Shown here piece by piece: positions 9,458 to 17,879 of a stretch of 64,000 bases of DNA. Made by a program: the position numbers and the translations under genes. Where the stretch lies: contig NZ_FNPB01000005.1 of NCBI RefSeq assembly GCF_900107195.1, positions 1 through 64,000 of the forward strand, in the 5' to 3' direction. Position 1 is the first letter of the stretch, and every line of letters begins with the position of its first letter. Under the pieces are notes generated by a model. That model did not search any database. It was not told where the DNA came from and saw only the letters and a program-made list of their open reading frames with translations. The DNA is from Halobellus clavatus (GTDB taxonomy: Archaea > Halobacteriota > Halobacteria > Halobacteriales > Haloferacaceae).

Positions 9458-9783
9458 CACTCCTCACCTCCGAGGGTCTCGACCACGACGTGAGCCTTGG
9501 TCTTCGACAGCGGTCGGGTCTCTGCGATGCGTACCGCGTCGCCTTCCGCGAGATCCACGCACGGGGGTGCGTGGGCCGGAACGCGACTACGCCGCTTCAT
9601 GTAGCGGTCGTACTTGGGAACGTGAACGTCGTATTCACGTTCCACGATGACGGTTTTCTCCATGTCGGTGGAGGCGACCGTGCCCTCGAGCGTCTGTCCA
9701 CGCACGGAAAGTGTCCCGTGGAACGGACAGTTCTCGTCGGAGCAGGCCTCCTCCGGTTCTTCTACGTTCAGTCCTATCGCCAT
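9457..9783 (-). CDS. rps17: 30S ribosomal protein uS17
   Basis: Early-assembly 16S rRNA-binding OB-fold protein. The 108-aa archaeal form carries a short N-terminal extension including a Cys-containing [10 protein letters not shown] stretch (about 14-23). The OB-fold segment [18 protein letters not shown] and the basic [15 protein letters not shown] loop follow. It overlaps the 3' end of rnp1 by 10 nt. Confidence 0.97.
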   Translation of the reverse strand: MAIGLNVEEPEEACSDENCPFHGTLSVRGQTLEGTVASTDMEKTVIVEREYDVHVPKYDRYMKRRSRVPAHAPPCVDLAEGDAVRIAETRPLSKTKAHVVVETLGGEE

Positions 9784-10253
9784 AGTGTGTCACCTGCCTT
9801 CTCGGTCCGCAAGGCGGGTCGTGAGAGCAGTCGTGTGCCATCCACCGTAACGTAGGCCGCGCCCTGGCAACGGCCAGACTGACCGGCATCTAATCCGCCG
9901 GCAGTTTCCGACCGAAGTTCGGACGCGGTCCCCGACGCCTTCGCAGCGTCGGCGGCTTCATCTGTGCGTTCGTGTCCGCGTTCGTCGGTCGCTCCGGACG
10001 GGTCGTCCGAAGCGGGAAGCTCGAACTCCAGCTTGGAGCCCTGCTTCGGCACCTGAACCACCCGAGTCGAGCCGTCGTCCGCGCTCTCGGCGGCCGCGGC
10101 GTCGCGCTCGCTGACGTCGACGTGTAGGGTCTGCATCGTCTCGATGACGACGCGCCCCGCGATCCCGACGAGGTCGGGGTTGGGCGCGTCGACGACGGCC
10201 ACGCGGAGGCCGTTGAGCTCGTGTCGCGTCAGTGTCTCGGGTGTCAGTGCCAT
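9774..10253 (-). CDS. rnp1: Ribonuclease P protein component 1 (Rnp1/Pop4) with internal insertion
   Basis: Subunit of archaeal RNase P that, with the catalytic RNA, removes tRNA 5' leaders. The homologous parts are the N-terminal [29 protein letters not shown] (split over about 8-37) and the C-terminal [21 protein letters not shown]. Archaeal Rnp1 is usually 90-110 aa; this one has 159. A low-complexity Ser/Ala/Asp/Glu-rich insertion of about 55 residues (roughly 78-133) lies within the Sm-like fold. It is encoded between rpl29 and rps17 as in other archaea. Confidence 0.93.
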   Translation of the reverse strand: MALTPETLTRHELNGLRVAVVDAPNPDLVGIAGRVVIETMQTLHVDVSERDAAAAESADDGSTRVVQVPKQGSKLEFELPASDDPSGATDERGHERTDEAADAAKASGTASELRSETAGGLDAGQSGRCQGAAYVTVDGTRLLSRPALRTEKAGDTLWR

Positions 10254-10260
10254 TGTCGGG

Positions 10261-10473
10261 TTACTCCTCGTCGAGGTCGCCTTTTTCGTGCTGGATCGTC
10301 TTGATCCGCGCGATCGTCTTCTTCAGCTCGTTGACGCGGCCCGGGTTCTCCGGCGCACCGCCGGCGGCCTGGACGGCTCGCGTGTTGAGCAGTTCAGTCT
10401 CGAGCTCTTCGAGCTCGGCTTCGCGCTCTGCGGCCGTCATGTCGCGGATCTCTTCGGTGTAGAGGATCGCCAT
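10261..10473 (-). CDS. rpl29: 50S ribosomal protein uL29
   Basis: Small helical protein at the polypeptide exit, a contact site for SRP and nascent-chain factors. The 70-aa product has the two-helix pattern with [21 protein letters not shown] and a conserved [10 protein letters not shown] segment. Its ATG overlaps the rps3 stop by one base. Confidence 0.96.
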   Translation of the reverse strand: MAILYTEEIRDMTAAEREAELEELETELLNTRAVQAAGGAPENPGRVNELKKTIARIKTIQHEKGDLDEE

Positions 10474-11405
10474 TATTCGTCATCCTCCTCGTCGTCGGCC
10501 TCGTCGGCCGCTTCCATCTCGTCGAGGAGTTCCTCGGCCTCGGCCTCGACGTCCTCGTCGAGTTCGTCGAGTTCCTCCTCGACGGCGTCCTCGTCCGGAA
10601 CGTCGACGTCGTCGCTCCCGACGGGCTCTTCGGCGGTCTCTTCGACGACCTCTTCGACGACTTCCTCGTCGATGACCTCCTCGGGCGTTTCGTCGGGGAT
10701 CTCGACCTCGTCGTCGGCCTCGCCGACGTCAGGGATCTCCTCGGGCTCTTCTTCGAGCAGTTCCTCGACGCCCTCGCTCTCTGCGACCTGCTCGACGGGC
10801 TCGACGTCCACGTCTTCGTGGATCTCGAAGTCGTCGGGCAGCTCCGCACCCGGCGGGATGATCTTCACGGTCACGCCGATCGTGCCGAGCTTCATCACGG
10901 CGACGCCCTGGCCTTCGTCGACGATCTCCTGGGCGGGTTCGCCGTTGTGCTTGATGTAGCCGCGGTTGAACTTCTCTACGCGCGAGCGCGCACCGGTGAC
11001 CTTCCCGCTCAGGACGATCTCGGCGCCGAGTGCGCCGGACTCCATGATGCGGTCGATCGTCGTGTGACCCGCCTTGCGGAAGTACCAGCCACGCTCGAGC
11101 GCGTTGGCCAGTCGGTCCGCGACGATGCGGGCGTTGAGGTCGGGTTCGTCGACCTCCTGTACGTCGATCTGGGGATCGTCGAGGTCGAACCGCTCTTCGA
11201 GTTCGCGGGTGACCTTTCGGATGTTCTTCCCGCCCTTGCCGATGACCATCCCGGGCTTTTCGGCCTTCAGGACGATCTGGGTTCCCATCGGGGTCTTCGC
11301 GACGTCCATCCCGCCGTAGCCGGCGCGACCGAGTTCGTCGGCGAAGAACTCGTCGATCTGTGAGCGCTGCAGTCCGTCTTCGATGAACTGGTGTTCGTCG
11401 GCCAT
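10473..11405 (-). CDS. rps3: 30S ribosomal protein uS3 with long acidic C-terminal tail
   Basis: mRNA entry-site protein. The first ~210 residues are normal uS3: an N-terminal KH domain with [15 protein letters not shown] (the GxxG loop is GKGG) and the C-terminal S3 domain. A tail of about 95 residues, almost entirely Glu, Asp, Val and Ser, takes the protein to 310 aa, where archaeal S3 is usually 200-240. The ATG at 11403-11405 is used, since the longer in-frame start runs into rpl22 sequence. Confidence 0.96.
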   Translation of the reverse strand: MADEHQFIEDGLQRSQIDEFFADELGRAGYGGMDVAKTPMGTQIVLKAEKPGMVIGKGGKNIRKVTRELEERFDLDDPQIDVQEVDEPDLNARIVADRLANALERGWYFRKAGHTTIDRIMESGALGAEIVLSGKVTGARSRVEKFNRGYIKHNGEPAQEIVDEGQGVAVMKLGTIGVTVKIIPPGAELPDDFEIHEDVDVEPVEQVAESEGVEELLEEEPEEIPDVGEADDEVEIPDETPEEVIDEEVVEEVVEETAEEPVGSDDVDVPDEDAVEEELDELDEDVEAEAEELLDEMEAADEADDEEDDE

Positions 11406-11875
11406 TAGGCTTCGACCTCCTCGGGTTCTTCGATGATGAGTTCCACGTCGCACTCGATCGTGTTCCACGGGTCGGCGCTACCGAACGCCCGGGGCTTGCG
11501 GCCCTGACGCTCGCCGACCTTGTGGGGCGCGACGTGCTTGATGACCATCGAGCGACCGTCGAAGCCCTGCTCGTCCGCGTTCGACGCGACGTTGTGCAGG
11601 AGTTCGAGGAACGCGTTCGACGCCTTCTCGGGGTACCGTCCCGCGTCCCAGCCATCGATGTCCGAGCGGTGTCCGACGCCAGTGTTGTGCTGTCGGAACG
11701 GCACGGACTGTTTCTCGTCGATGACGTCTTCGAGATAGGACTCGGCGTCTGCGACGGTCATGCCCTTGATCTCGCGGGCGATGGCCTTGCTGTGCTTCAG
11801 GCTGATGGGCCGCTCGCGGAGCATCCCCTTGGCGGTGGTCTCCGGGTCGGCCTCGACGCTGTAGTTGATACCCAT
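11405..11875 (-). CDS. rpl22: 50S ribosomal protein uL22
   Basis: Lines the peptide exit tunnel through its extended hairpin. The 156-residue product contains [21 protein letters not shown] (about 25-45) and the hairpin region [19 protein letters not shown]. The TAATG overlap with rps3 couples the two. Confidence 0.97.
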   Translation of the reverse strand: MGINYSVEADPETTAKGMLRERPISLKHSKAIAREIKGMTVADAESYLEDVIDEKQSVPFRQHNTGVGHRSDIDGWDAGRYPEKASNAFLELLHNVASNADEQGFDGRSMVIKHVAPHKVGERQGRKPRAFGSADPWNTIECDVELIIEEPEEVEA

Positions 11876-11878
11876 GGG

Positions 11879-12301
11879 TTATTTGAGCGGCACGAACTTC
11901 GAGGACCGGGTCGCGCCGATGCCGGCCTGCCCGTGTTCGACCGACGTCCGGGTCAGCTGGAATTCGCCCAGATAGTGCCCGATCATCTCGGGCTCGACGC
12001 GGACGCGCTCGAAGGACTGCCCGGTGTACACCTCGAACGTCTTTTCGACGAATTCGGGGAGGATGGGCATGTCTCGGAGGTGCGTCCGGATCGGGTCGTT
12101 GGCCGTCTCCTGGACGCCGGCCTCGCGGGCCTCCGCCAGCAGTTTCTCCTGCTGGACGGAGAGTCCTCGTTCGATGGTTCGCCGCTGTCGGGCGGGGAGC
12201 AGTTCCGCGACCTCTTCGAGCGACAGCTCCTGCAGCTCGTCGAGCGTGTGGCCGCGGTAGGTGAACTCACCTTCGCGGCCGGTACGGTATTCCGAACTCA
12301 T
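11879..12301 (-). CDS. rps19: 30S ribosomal protein uS19
   Basis: 30S head protein contacting the A-site finger. The 140-aa product has an archaeal N-terminal extension, then the core ([14 protein letters not shown], about 81-94) and the conserved [15 protein letters not shown] block. The ATG at 12299-12301 is preferred because upstream in-frame sequence belongs to rpl2. Confidence 0.97.
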   Translation of the reverse strand: MSSEYRTGREGEFTYRGHTLDELQELSLEEVAELLPARQRRTIERGLSVQQEKLLAEAREAGVQETANDPIRTHLRDMPILPEFVEKTFEVYTGQSFERVRVEPEMIGHYLGEFQLTRTSVEHGQAGIGATRSSKFVPLK

Positions 12302-12302
12302 G

Positions 12303-13034
12303 TTAGTCCTTGCCTCCTTTGCCACCGCGACCGGTGCGCTTCGAGGCGATGTCGCCGACCTTCCGTCCCGGCGGGGCGTCCCGCGAGACGGACTTCGGCT
12401 GTCCGGGGTGCTGTCGGCCGCCGCCACCGAACGGGTGGTCGACGGCGTTCATCGCGACACCGCGGACGCGCGGCCACTTGATGCCGCGGGCTTTCATCTT
12501 GTGGTGCTTCTTGCCGGCCTTCACGAACGGCTTCTCCGTTCGACCGCCGCCGGCGACCACGCCGACCGTGGCACGGCACTGCGGGTTCAGCCGCTTGACC
12601 TCCCCGGAGGGGAGCTGGACGACCGCCACGCGGCGGTCGTGCGTCATCAGCTGGGCGCTCGTCCCGGACGCGCGGGCGAATTTCCCGCCGTCGCCGGGCT
12701 GGCGCTCGACGTTACAGACCGGGACTCCTTCTGGGATCTCCGCCAGCGGGAGCGTGTTCCCGGGCTTGATCTCCGCGCTCACGCCGACCTGAATGGTGTC
12801 GCCGACGGCGACGCCTTCGGGTGCGAGGATGAGCCGCTGGTCGCCGTCTTCGAATTCGACGGCGACGACCGGCGCACTGCGAGCGGGGTCGTGCTCGATG
12901 TCGACGACCGTCCCGGAGACGGTGTCGTCCGATTCAGCCTTCTTGTGCGAGAGTTCGGCCTTGTAGCGGTGCGACGGCGCCCGGAACGTGGACGTGCCGC
13001 GGCCGCGACGTTGACCTTGAATTCGTCGTCCCAT
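12303..13034 (-). CDS. rpl2: 50S ribosomal protein uL2
   Basis: Needed for peptidyl-transferase activity and subunit joining. The 243-residue product shows the [21 protein letters not shown]-terminal loop and the [22 protein letters not shown] segment, which carries the conserved histidines. The next gene, rps19, starts one base after its stop. Confidence 0.97.
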   Translation of the reverse strand: MGRRIQGQRRGRGTSTFRAPSHRYKAELSHKKAESDDTVSGTVVDIEHDPARSAPVVAVEFEDGDQRLILAPEGVAVGDTIQVGVSAEIKPGNTLPLAEIPEGVPVCNVERQPGDGGKFARASGTSAQLMTHDRRVAVVQLPSGEVKRLNPQCRATVGVVAGGGRTEKPFVKAGKKHHKMKARGIKWPRVRGVAMNAVDHPFGGGGRQHPGQPKSVSRDAPPGRKVGDIASKRTGRGGKGGKD

Positions 13035-13036
13035 TA

Positions 13037-13291
13037 TCAGAACACCCCGATTCGCGAGGCGACTTCCTGCGCGTCGTCGTCCTCGTGGAGTCGGACGGTC
13101 GCCTTCTTCTTGCCTTGCGGTGTCACCTGCGTGTTGACGTTCACGACGGACACCTCATAGCGGGACTCGACCTCGTCGACGACGTCGCGCTTCGTGGCGT
13201 CGAGGTCGACGATGAACTGGAGCTTGTTGTCGAAGTCCATCTCGTCCATCGCCTTCTCGGTGACGAGCGGATGCTCGATGAGCGAACTCAT
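13037..13291 (-). CDS. rpl23: 50S ribosomal protein uL23
   Basis: Tunnel-exit protein and main docking site for SRP and the translocon. The compact 84-aa archaeal form starts SSLIEHPLVTEKAMDEMD and has the DATKRDVVDEVESRYEV helix. It overlaps rpl4 by 4 nt. Confidence 0.97.
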   Translation of the reverse strand: MSSLIEHPLVTEKAMDEMDFDNKLQFIVDLDATKRDVVDEVESRYEVSVVNVNTQVTPQGKKKATVRLHEDDDAQEVASRIGVF

Positions 13292-14034
13292 CGCGAGGCC
13301 ACCTCCTCGACCGCGCTCTCGGTGAAGAGCGTGAGGCGACCGGCCTGTGTACCGGGTGCGAGGTCCTCGGCGCTCACGTTGTCGGCGGTGACCACGTCGG
13401 CACCGGCGAGGTTACGTGCAGCCTTGGACGGCTCGTCGCTCGTGACGAAGAGGATCGACTTCGGCCGGGTGTACTTCCGGCCGCGGGTCTTGCCTCGGCC
13501 CGCCTTGACTTTCCTGTTCTCGTCGGAACGCTCGATGTCGGCGTGGAGGCCGAGCGATTCGAGCAGGTCGACGACCTCGCGCGTCTTCACGAGGTCCTCG
13601 AAGTCGTCGGAGACGACGAGCGGGAGTTCGACGTCGTCCTCGAACTGGTGACCGCGCTCGCGGACGAGTTCCTCGTCCGTCGTGGCGGCGATCGCCGAGC
13701 GTACGGCGAGTTTCCGCTCTTTGTCGTTGATGTCTTTGCCCTGGTCCTTCTCTGCTTTCGGCGGGTGCGCTTTCCGACCCTTGATCGTGTGCGGAACGCG
13801 CCGTGCGCGCCCGTTCTCACGGGGCACGTGCGCCATCCCGCGGCCGCTGCCGAACGATTCGGCCGGAGTTCGGAGCCCTGCGTAGGGATCGGCACCGTAC
13901 GCCTGTTTTCGGTTCGCCTGCGCGGCGACGACGGCGCGCTCGATGAGGTCCGGACGGTACGCCGTCTCGAAGACCTCGGGAAGGTCGAGCGTGCCGGCGT
14001 CGTCGCCGTTCAGGTCGCGAATTGTTGCCTTCAT
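13288..14034 (-). CDS. rpl4: 50S ribosomal protein uL4
   Basis: Exit-tunnel protein with an extended loop near the constriction. The 248-residue product includes FETAYRPDLIERAVVAAQANRKQ (about 22-44), the tunnel loop GSGRGMAHVPRENGRARRVP and the C-terminal Rossmann-like domain. An opposite-strand frame over this gene is a GC-rich shadow. Confidence 0.97.
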   Translation of the reverse strand: MKATIRDLNGDDAGTLDLPEVFETAYRPDLIERAVVAAQANRKQAYGADPYAGLRTPAESFGSGRGMAHVPRENGRARRVPHTIKGRKAHPPKAEKDQGKDINDKERKLAVRSAIAATTDEELVRERGHQFEDDVELPLVVSDDFEDLVKTREVVDLLESLGLHADIERSDENRKVKAGRGKTRGRKYTRPKSILFVTSDEPSKAARNLAGADVVTADNVSAEDLAPGTQAGRLTLFTESAVEEVASR

Positions 14035-14037
14035 TGG

Positions 14038-15054
14038 TTAGCCCTGATTCGATTCGGTCGACACGTAGCGCACCTCGGGATCGAGGCGCGGTTGGTCCTT
14101 CGGTCGGACGGCCGGACGGAACCGAAGCAGGCGCTTGTCCGGGCCCGGAAGCGAGCCCTTGACGAGCGCGTACGGTCCGTCGACTTCGCCGTACCCGACG
14201 AAGCCGCCGTCGACGGTCGGTTCACTGCCCTCACCGATGTCGATGAGGCGCTTGTTCAGTTCGGTCCGCTGGTGGTAGCCCGTCTGCCCCTGCTGGGGAA
14301 CGGTCGAGCGCACGCGGGAGGGGTTCCACGGACCGAGGTTGCCGATCCGGCGCCGCCATCCCTGGCGGGCGTGTTTGCCCTTCCGCTTCTGGACGCCCCA
14401 CCGCTTGACGGGACCCTGCGTGCCCTTGCCCTTGGTGACGCCGGCGACGTCGAGATACTCGCCGGCGCGGAAGACGTCGGCCATCTCGTGTTCGCCGCCG
14501 TCTTCGAGGAGTTCGAGTCCGAAGTCGACGCGTTCGTCGATCGAACCGCCGCCGACTCGTGTCTCCATCACGTCGGGCTTCTTCTTGGGAACGTTCCGCA
14601 TCCCGGCCGGAACGGTGTGGGTGATGAGTCGGACGTCGTCGACGTCGCCGGCCTCCATCGCTTCGCGGAGGTCGTCGGCGTCGCTCTCGAACGTGTCCTC
14701 GTTCGGGAGGTCGAGAGTGCGGTCGAGGTCCTGGTCGAACTCGCTCGCCCACACTTCCGTGAGGGGCTTTGCACCGTACGGCGTATCTTCGTAGGCTCGA
14801 AGGGCGACGGCGCGCATCGGCGGCGTCTCGACGACAGTCACCGGCACGGCCTCCTCCATCCCTTCGCGGGGGGAGTTGGCCTCGTCGTTGACCATCATCA
14901 CCTGGGTCATCCCGGCTTTGTAGCCGGCGAAGCCCTGGAGACCGGGCGCGCCCTCGTCGTCGGGCCACGACCGGATACGTGGGACTTCCTTGGCCGCTCG
15001 CTGGCGCGGGCTGAAGCCCATCGAACCTTTTCGTGGTCTGTTTGGTTGTGGCAT
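14038..15054 (-). CDS. rpl3: 50S ribosomal protein uL3
   Basis: Core assembly protein whose loop approaches the peptidyl-transferase centre. The 338-aa archaeal form has GFAGYKAGMTQVMMVNDE (about 42-59), VAGVTKGKGTQGPVKRWG (about 212-229) and the RKGKHARQGWRRRIGNLGPW loop. It is the first ribosomal protein gene of the cluster, 4 nt after the methyltransferase gene. Confidence 0.97.
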   Translation of the reverse strand: MPQPNRPRKGSMGFSPRQRAAKEVPRIRSWPDDEGAPGLQGFAGYKAGMTQVMMVNDEANSPREGMEEAVPVTVVETPPMRAVALRAYEDTPYGAKPLTEVWASEFDQDLDRTLDLPNEDTFESDADDLREAMEAGDVDDVRLITHTVPAGMRNVPKKKPDVMETRVGGGSIDERVDFGLELLEDGGEHEMADVFRAGEYLDVAGVTKGKGTQGPVKRWGVQKRKGKHARQGWRRRIGNLGPWNPSRVRSTVPQQGQTGYHQRTELNKRLIDIGEGSEPTVDGGFVGYGEVDGPYALVKGSLPGPDKRLLRFRPAVRPKDQPRLDPEVRYVSTESNQG

Positions 15055-15058
15055 ATGA

Positions 15059-15892
15059 TCACTCCGTGAGTGTCAGGGACGCGAGCGAGGCGAACATCGC
15101 TTCTTCGGTTCGCACCGTCTCGCTGCCCTGTCGCGGAATCGTATTTAGCCAGAGGTCGAACCCCGGACCGTCAACGGGTTCGACCGCATCCTCGACGGTG
15201 ATGTCGAGGATGGCTGGAAGCCCGCGGCCTGGTGACCCGAATACGACTGTCGCCCCCTCGCGCTCGATGCGCGAGGCGAGTTCCGGCAGCCGTGTCGTGG
15301 TCAGTGCCTCGCCGAAGCGGGACGTCGCGATTCGGACGCCCGCGTCGGCGCGGCCGAGTGCTTCCTCGAGGTCCGTCCGGGACACGTCGAAGCCCGCAAG
15401 GGGCTCATCGACGATCCGCGCACGGACCGGTTCTCGCGAAGAGATCCTGATGGCGACGCGCGCTCCCTCCTTGACCTCCATCGACGGAGGCACGTGGAGC
15501 GAGACCGGGTGTTGCAGTTCGCAATTGACCCGAACGCGGCCGTCAGGTCCGACCTCGGTCACGATTCCCTGTGTTAACGACCCCGAATCGTCTGACTCGG
15601 AGCCGGTCGTAGACGGGACGCGGAGGGGCGGCAGGACGCCGACGTACTCCAGTTCGTCGCGTCGCCCCCACAGATCCTTTCGGAGGTGTGGGGGCGTGGC
15701 GGCGTATCGGAGTACCGTTTCGACGAACTCGCCCCCGAATCGCCGTTCGCCGTCCCGATCGGGGAAGACGACCAGGCGATCCGCCCGGAACACCGTCGCC
15801 GCGCGGGCGACGTAACCGAGTTTGCGAGTTGCCTCGCGTTTGTCCTCGGCCTCGCGGACGAGAGAGGACGGCACGAGTACGGTCAGCGTCAT
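15059..15892 (-). CDS. SPOUT-class RNA methyltransferase (CENP-32/C9orf114-like), operon leader
   Basis: 277 residues. The N-terminal part (LVPSSLVREAEDKREATRKLGYVARAATVFRADRLVVF-type, split over about 8-45) and the C-terminal FGSPGRGLPAILD trefoil-knot loop (about 225-237) are those of the SPOUT family called putative RNA uridine-N3 methyltransferase. A roughly 80-residue OB-like segment (about 90-170) lies between the halves. It probably methylates rRNA, but its substrate here is inference. It sits directly upstream of rpl3, as commonly in archaea, so it is co-expressed with ribosomal proteins. The ATG at 15890-15892 follows the TATA-like box at about 15948-15955. Confidence 0.85.
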   Translation of the reverse strand: MTLTVLVPSSLVREAEDKREATRKLGYVARAATVFRADRLVVFPDRDGERRFGGEFVETVLRYAATPPHLRKDLWGRRDELEYVGVLPPLRVPSTTGSESDDSGSLTQGIVTEVGPDGRVRVNCELQHPVSLHVPPSMEVKEGARVAIRISSREPVRARIVDEPLAGFDVSRTDLEEALGRADAGVRIATSRFGEALTTTRLPELASRIEREGATVVFGSPGRGLPAILDITVEDAVEPVDGPGFDLWLNTIPRQGSETVRTEEAMFASLASLTLTE

Positions 15893-15944
15893 ACCGGTCC
15901 CTTCAGCGTCACGTCTAGACTGTACCACTGATACCGCAGGGGAC

Positions 15945-15956
15945 CCTAAAAGAGTA
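15945..15956 (-). promoter_or_regulatory. Candidate TATA box of the S10/spc-type operon
   Basis: On the minus strand the sequence CTCTTTTAGG lies about 55-65 nt before the ATG at 15892. It is the only AT-rich TATA-like element between the operon head and the divergent tRNA-Gly gene. Transcription would start about 25 nt downstream, leaving a leader of roughly 30 nt. The call rests on position and composition only. Confidence 0.35.
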
Positions 15957-16120
15957 GCGAAAGCTCGCGGTGGGTGTGAGGCCGTCACACTCCGGTTGGC
16001 GGCCGTTTCGTGCTCCGCCAACCCGTGGTACGATGCCCCACGCCATCGGTCGGTTTCTCTCCGATTCGCAAGTCTTATTTACGAATCTCGCTTCGCATAA
16101 AACGCAGACGAACGCACCAC

Positions 16121-16191
16121 GCGCTGGTAGTGTAGTGGTATCACGTGACCTTGCCATGGTCACAACCTGGGTTCAAATCCCAGCCAGCGCA
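16121..16191 (+). tRNA. tRNA-Gly(GCC)
   Basis: The acceptor stem is GCGCTGG pairing with CCAGCGC, followed by discriminator A. The anticodon stem TGACC/GGTCA encloses TTGCCAT, giving anticodon GCC (glycine). The T arm is TGGG-TTCAAAT-CCCA. There is no intron and CCA is not encoded. A TATA-like cttatttac (about 16074-16082) lies upstream. From base 16149 onward the 3' part is repeated at 18729-18771, so this gene was the target of an integrating element and was restored by the element's copy of the 3' half. Confidence 0.95.
16149..16191 (+). repeat. attL, 43-bp direct repeat in tRNA-Gly 3' half
   Basis: Runs from the anticodon stem (CCTTGCCATGGTC...) through the T arm to the discriminator base. 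It is identical over 43 bp to 18729-18771. The identity ends sharply on both sides (a versus g before it, t versus c after it), as expected for recombination boundaries. Confidence 0.9.
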
Positions 16192-16293
16192 TACCCGTCC
16201 TTAGGCCCGTTACGTCCGGTATGCACTCCCCGCGGGGATTTACAGCCAGATTGTGACTTCAGCGTAGCACGAATCATAGCTGGCGCGCGCTCG

Positions 16294-17466
16294 ATGAATC
16301 CGTCCACGGACCAGATTATGTTCGACAAATCCGAACCAAACGGTACTGAGTTTCCAATGCCAATTGTTAGCAGTGCGAATCAGGAGGCATTGATGGAATA
16401 TGCGCCGCTAAAACGAGAAGAGTATCGGGAGTTCAAATTCGAGTTTCTAAAATGGCTTCTCACGCGCGGGAAAGCACCAATCAAAGGAAACGGATACAGC
16501 GAGACAACAGTTCGTCAGACGCACTATAAGATTGAGAAAGCATACAGGTGGAAATGGGAGGAGAACGGCTTCACCACATCATTCTCTGCGGACGATGCTG
16601 ATCAATTCTGTACGCTTACTCTTGGCCACCCAGATCACTCTGATAAGGATGTGACAAATTACGTCAAGGCGTTTCATCGTCTGTTTAAATGGTTCAATGA
16701 AACGCGAAGTCACAACATCGATTGGAAGTTCAAGCATCAGGGAGAACTCAGTCCAAATCAAGGTGGAAATAGTGGCCACTATCTGAAGCGGTGGGAGTTG
16801 AGCCAGCTCTATGAAGCGGCTATCGAGGTTGGTTCCGTCAAGAGTTACTATAATAAAGGAATGAGTAGCGCTGAACGCGAGAAAATAAAGTCCTATCTCG
16901 CCCAGCGGCTTGAGAAACCAAAGTCAGAAATTACTTCTGAGGATTTTAAACGGGCCAATTCGTGGAAATGGCCCTCAATTGTGGCCACGAGTATTGACTG
17001 TGGACTCCGACCCATCGAGGTCGGCCGCGCAACAGTGGATTGGGTGAACCTCGATGATGGTCTATTGGTTATTCCGAAGGACGAATCCACGAAAAACGAG
17101 GAACACTGGGAATCAACTCTTCGAGACAAGACAGTTCGTGTCCTAAGCAAGTGGCTCAATGAACGGGACAGTTACGAAAAATACCATCTACGAGATGAAC
17201 TCTGGTTAACGAAATACGACAATCCGTATTCCTCTAACTCGCTAAATTCTATATTCCAGAAGTTGCTTGATGAGGCAAACATCAAACCAAACGGTCGCGA
17301 TCTTTCGTGGTACGCTATCCGGCGGGGGTCTGCCACTATGTGGGCTAATAATGCAGGCCTCCATGAGGCGAAAGACCAACTCAGGCATAAGAAATTATCA
17401 ACCACTCAAAAGTATGTGAAATCCTCAAACGCACACCGCAAGGAGATCGTTAACGACCTCTGGTAA
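16294..17466 (+). CDS. Tyrosine recombinase/integrase
   Basis: 390 residues. The N-terminal SAM-like core-binding domain (about 40-170) contains YSETTVRQTHYKIEKAYRWK. The catalytic domain has R239 in GLRPIEVG, a lysine in VIPKDESTK, Y340-A-I-R343 where the HxxR motif usually stands, H365 in LRHKKLSTTQ and nucleophile Y374 in TQKYVKS. The tyrosine in place of the first catalytic His is a tolerated variant in this superfamily. The ATG at 16294 is used; ATG codons at 16318 and further on are possible. The enzyme presumably integrates and excises the surrounding element at tRNA-Gly. AT-rich codon use contrasts with the ribosomal genes. Confidence 0.93.
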   Translation: MNPSTDQIMFDKSEPNGTEFPMPIVSSANQEALMEYAPLKREEYREFKFEFLKWLLTRGKAPIKGNGYSETTVRQTHYKIEKAYRWKWEENGFTTSFSADDADQFCTLTLGHPDHSDKDVTNYVKAFHRLFKWFNETRSHNIDWKFKHQGELSPNQGGNSGHYLKRWELSQLYEAAIEVGSVKSYYNKGMSSAEREKIKSYLAQRLEKPKSEITSEDFKRANSWKWPSIVATSIDCGLRPIEVGRATVDWVNLDDGLLVIPKDESTKNEEHWESTLRDKTVRVLSKWLNERDSYEKYHLRDELWLTKYDNPYSSNSLNSIFQKLLDEANIKPNGRDLSWYAIRRGSATMWANNAGLHEAKDQLRHKKLSTTQKYVKSSNAHRKEIVNDLW

Positions 17467-17577
17467 TCATTTTCTGCTGATTCACCCACTATTACAGGTG
17501 TTTTTCCAGCACATTCATTGGTGTCTCGGAGCGGGTTTCCTCAAAAATGAATTCACCTGTTTAGTACCTCGTGTGAT

Positions 17578-17748
17578 TCACTTGTGAAGCGCTTGGGTGA
17601 GACTTACGTAGGCGACTACTCCGAACAGGAGTGACAGAAGCCACACTGCAAGTTGTGCATTTCCTGTGAACGTCACTGGTATCATCCCTGCTATGACGTT
17701 GGTCAATGCGATCACGATCAGCGAACCAGCGATTGGAATTACTGACAT
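17578..17748 (-). CDS. Small two-helix membrane protein of the mini-element
   Basis: 56 residues with two hydrophobic stretches: IPIAGSLIVIALTNVIAGMI (about 4-23) and AVWLLSLLFGVVAYVSLTQA (about 34-53). No family is recognised. The start is placed at the ATG at 17746-17748 because a TATA-like TATTTTAA (17771-17778, minus strand) lies about 26 nt upstream, the spacing for a leaderless transcript. A GTG 16 codons upstream would fall inside that promoter. It is divergent from the 17880 gene. A role in exclusion or host-membrane modification would be speculation. Confidence 0.6.
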   Translation of the reverse strand: MSVIPIAGSLIVIALTNVIAGMIPVTFTGNAQLAVWLLSLLFGVVAYVSLTQALHK

Positions 17749-17752
17749 ACAC

Positions 17753-17879
17753 TTGTGGTTTGATTTGCTATTAAAATAGTGTTTTTGAGACGACACTACA
17801 TACAGTAACGATAGCCGGTACTAATGTGATCTGCTGCGATAACGGTAAGTACTATAACGTTACTGAATGAAATAACGCT
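17753..17879. promoter_or_regulatory. Divergent promoter region with TAACG repeats and inverted repeat
   Basis: Between the divergent starts at 17748 (-) and 17880 (+) lie two TATA-like boxes: TATTTTAA at 17771-17778 on the minus strand and tactataac at 17850-17858 on the plus strand, the latter about 26 nt before the ATG. The pentamer TAACG occurs at 17806, 17840, 17855 and 17873. CAGTAACG (17803-17810) and CGTTACTG (17858-17865) form an inverted repeat that includes one TATA edge. This looks like an operator controlling both genes, but no repressor is identified. Confidence 0.45.

Noticed and set aside
13543-15069. 508-codon open frame on the plus strand opposite uL3/uL4
   Set aside because: It lies entirely antisense to two strongly conserved ribosomal genes. 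GC-rich codons leave few stops in this frame, and the translation shows no family features.
15970-16293. In-frame N-terminal extension of the integrase
   Set aside because: It would translate straight through the tRNA-Gly gene. The ATG at 16294 gives a normal-length integrase.
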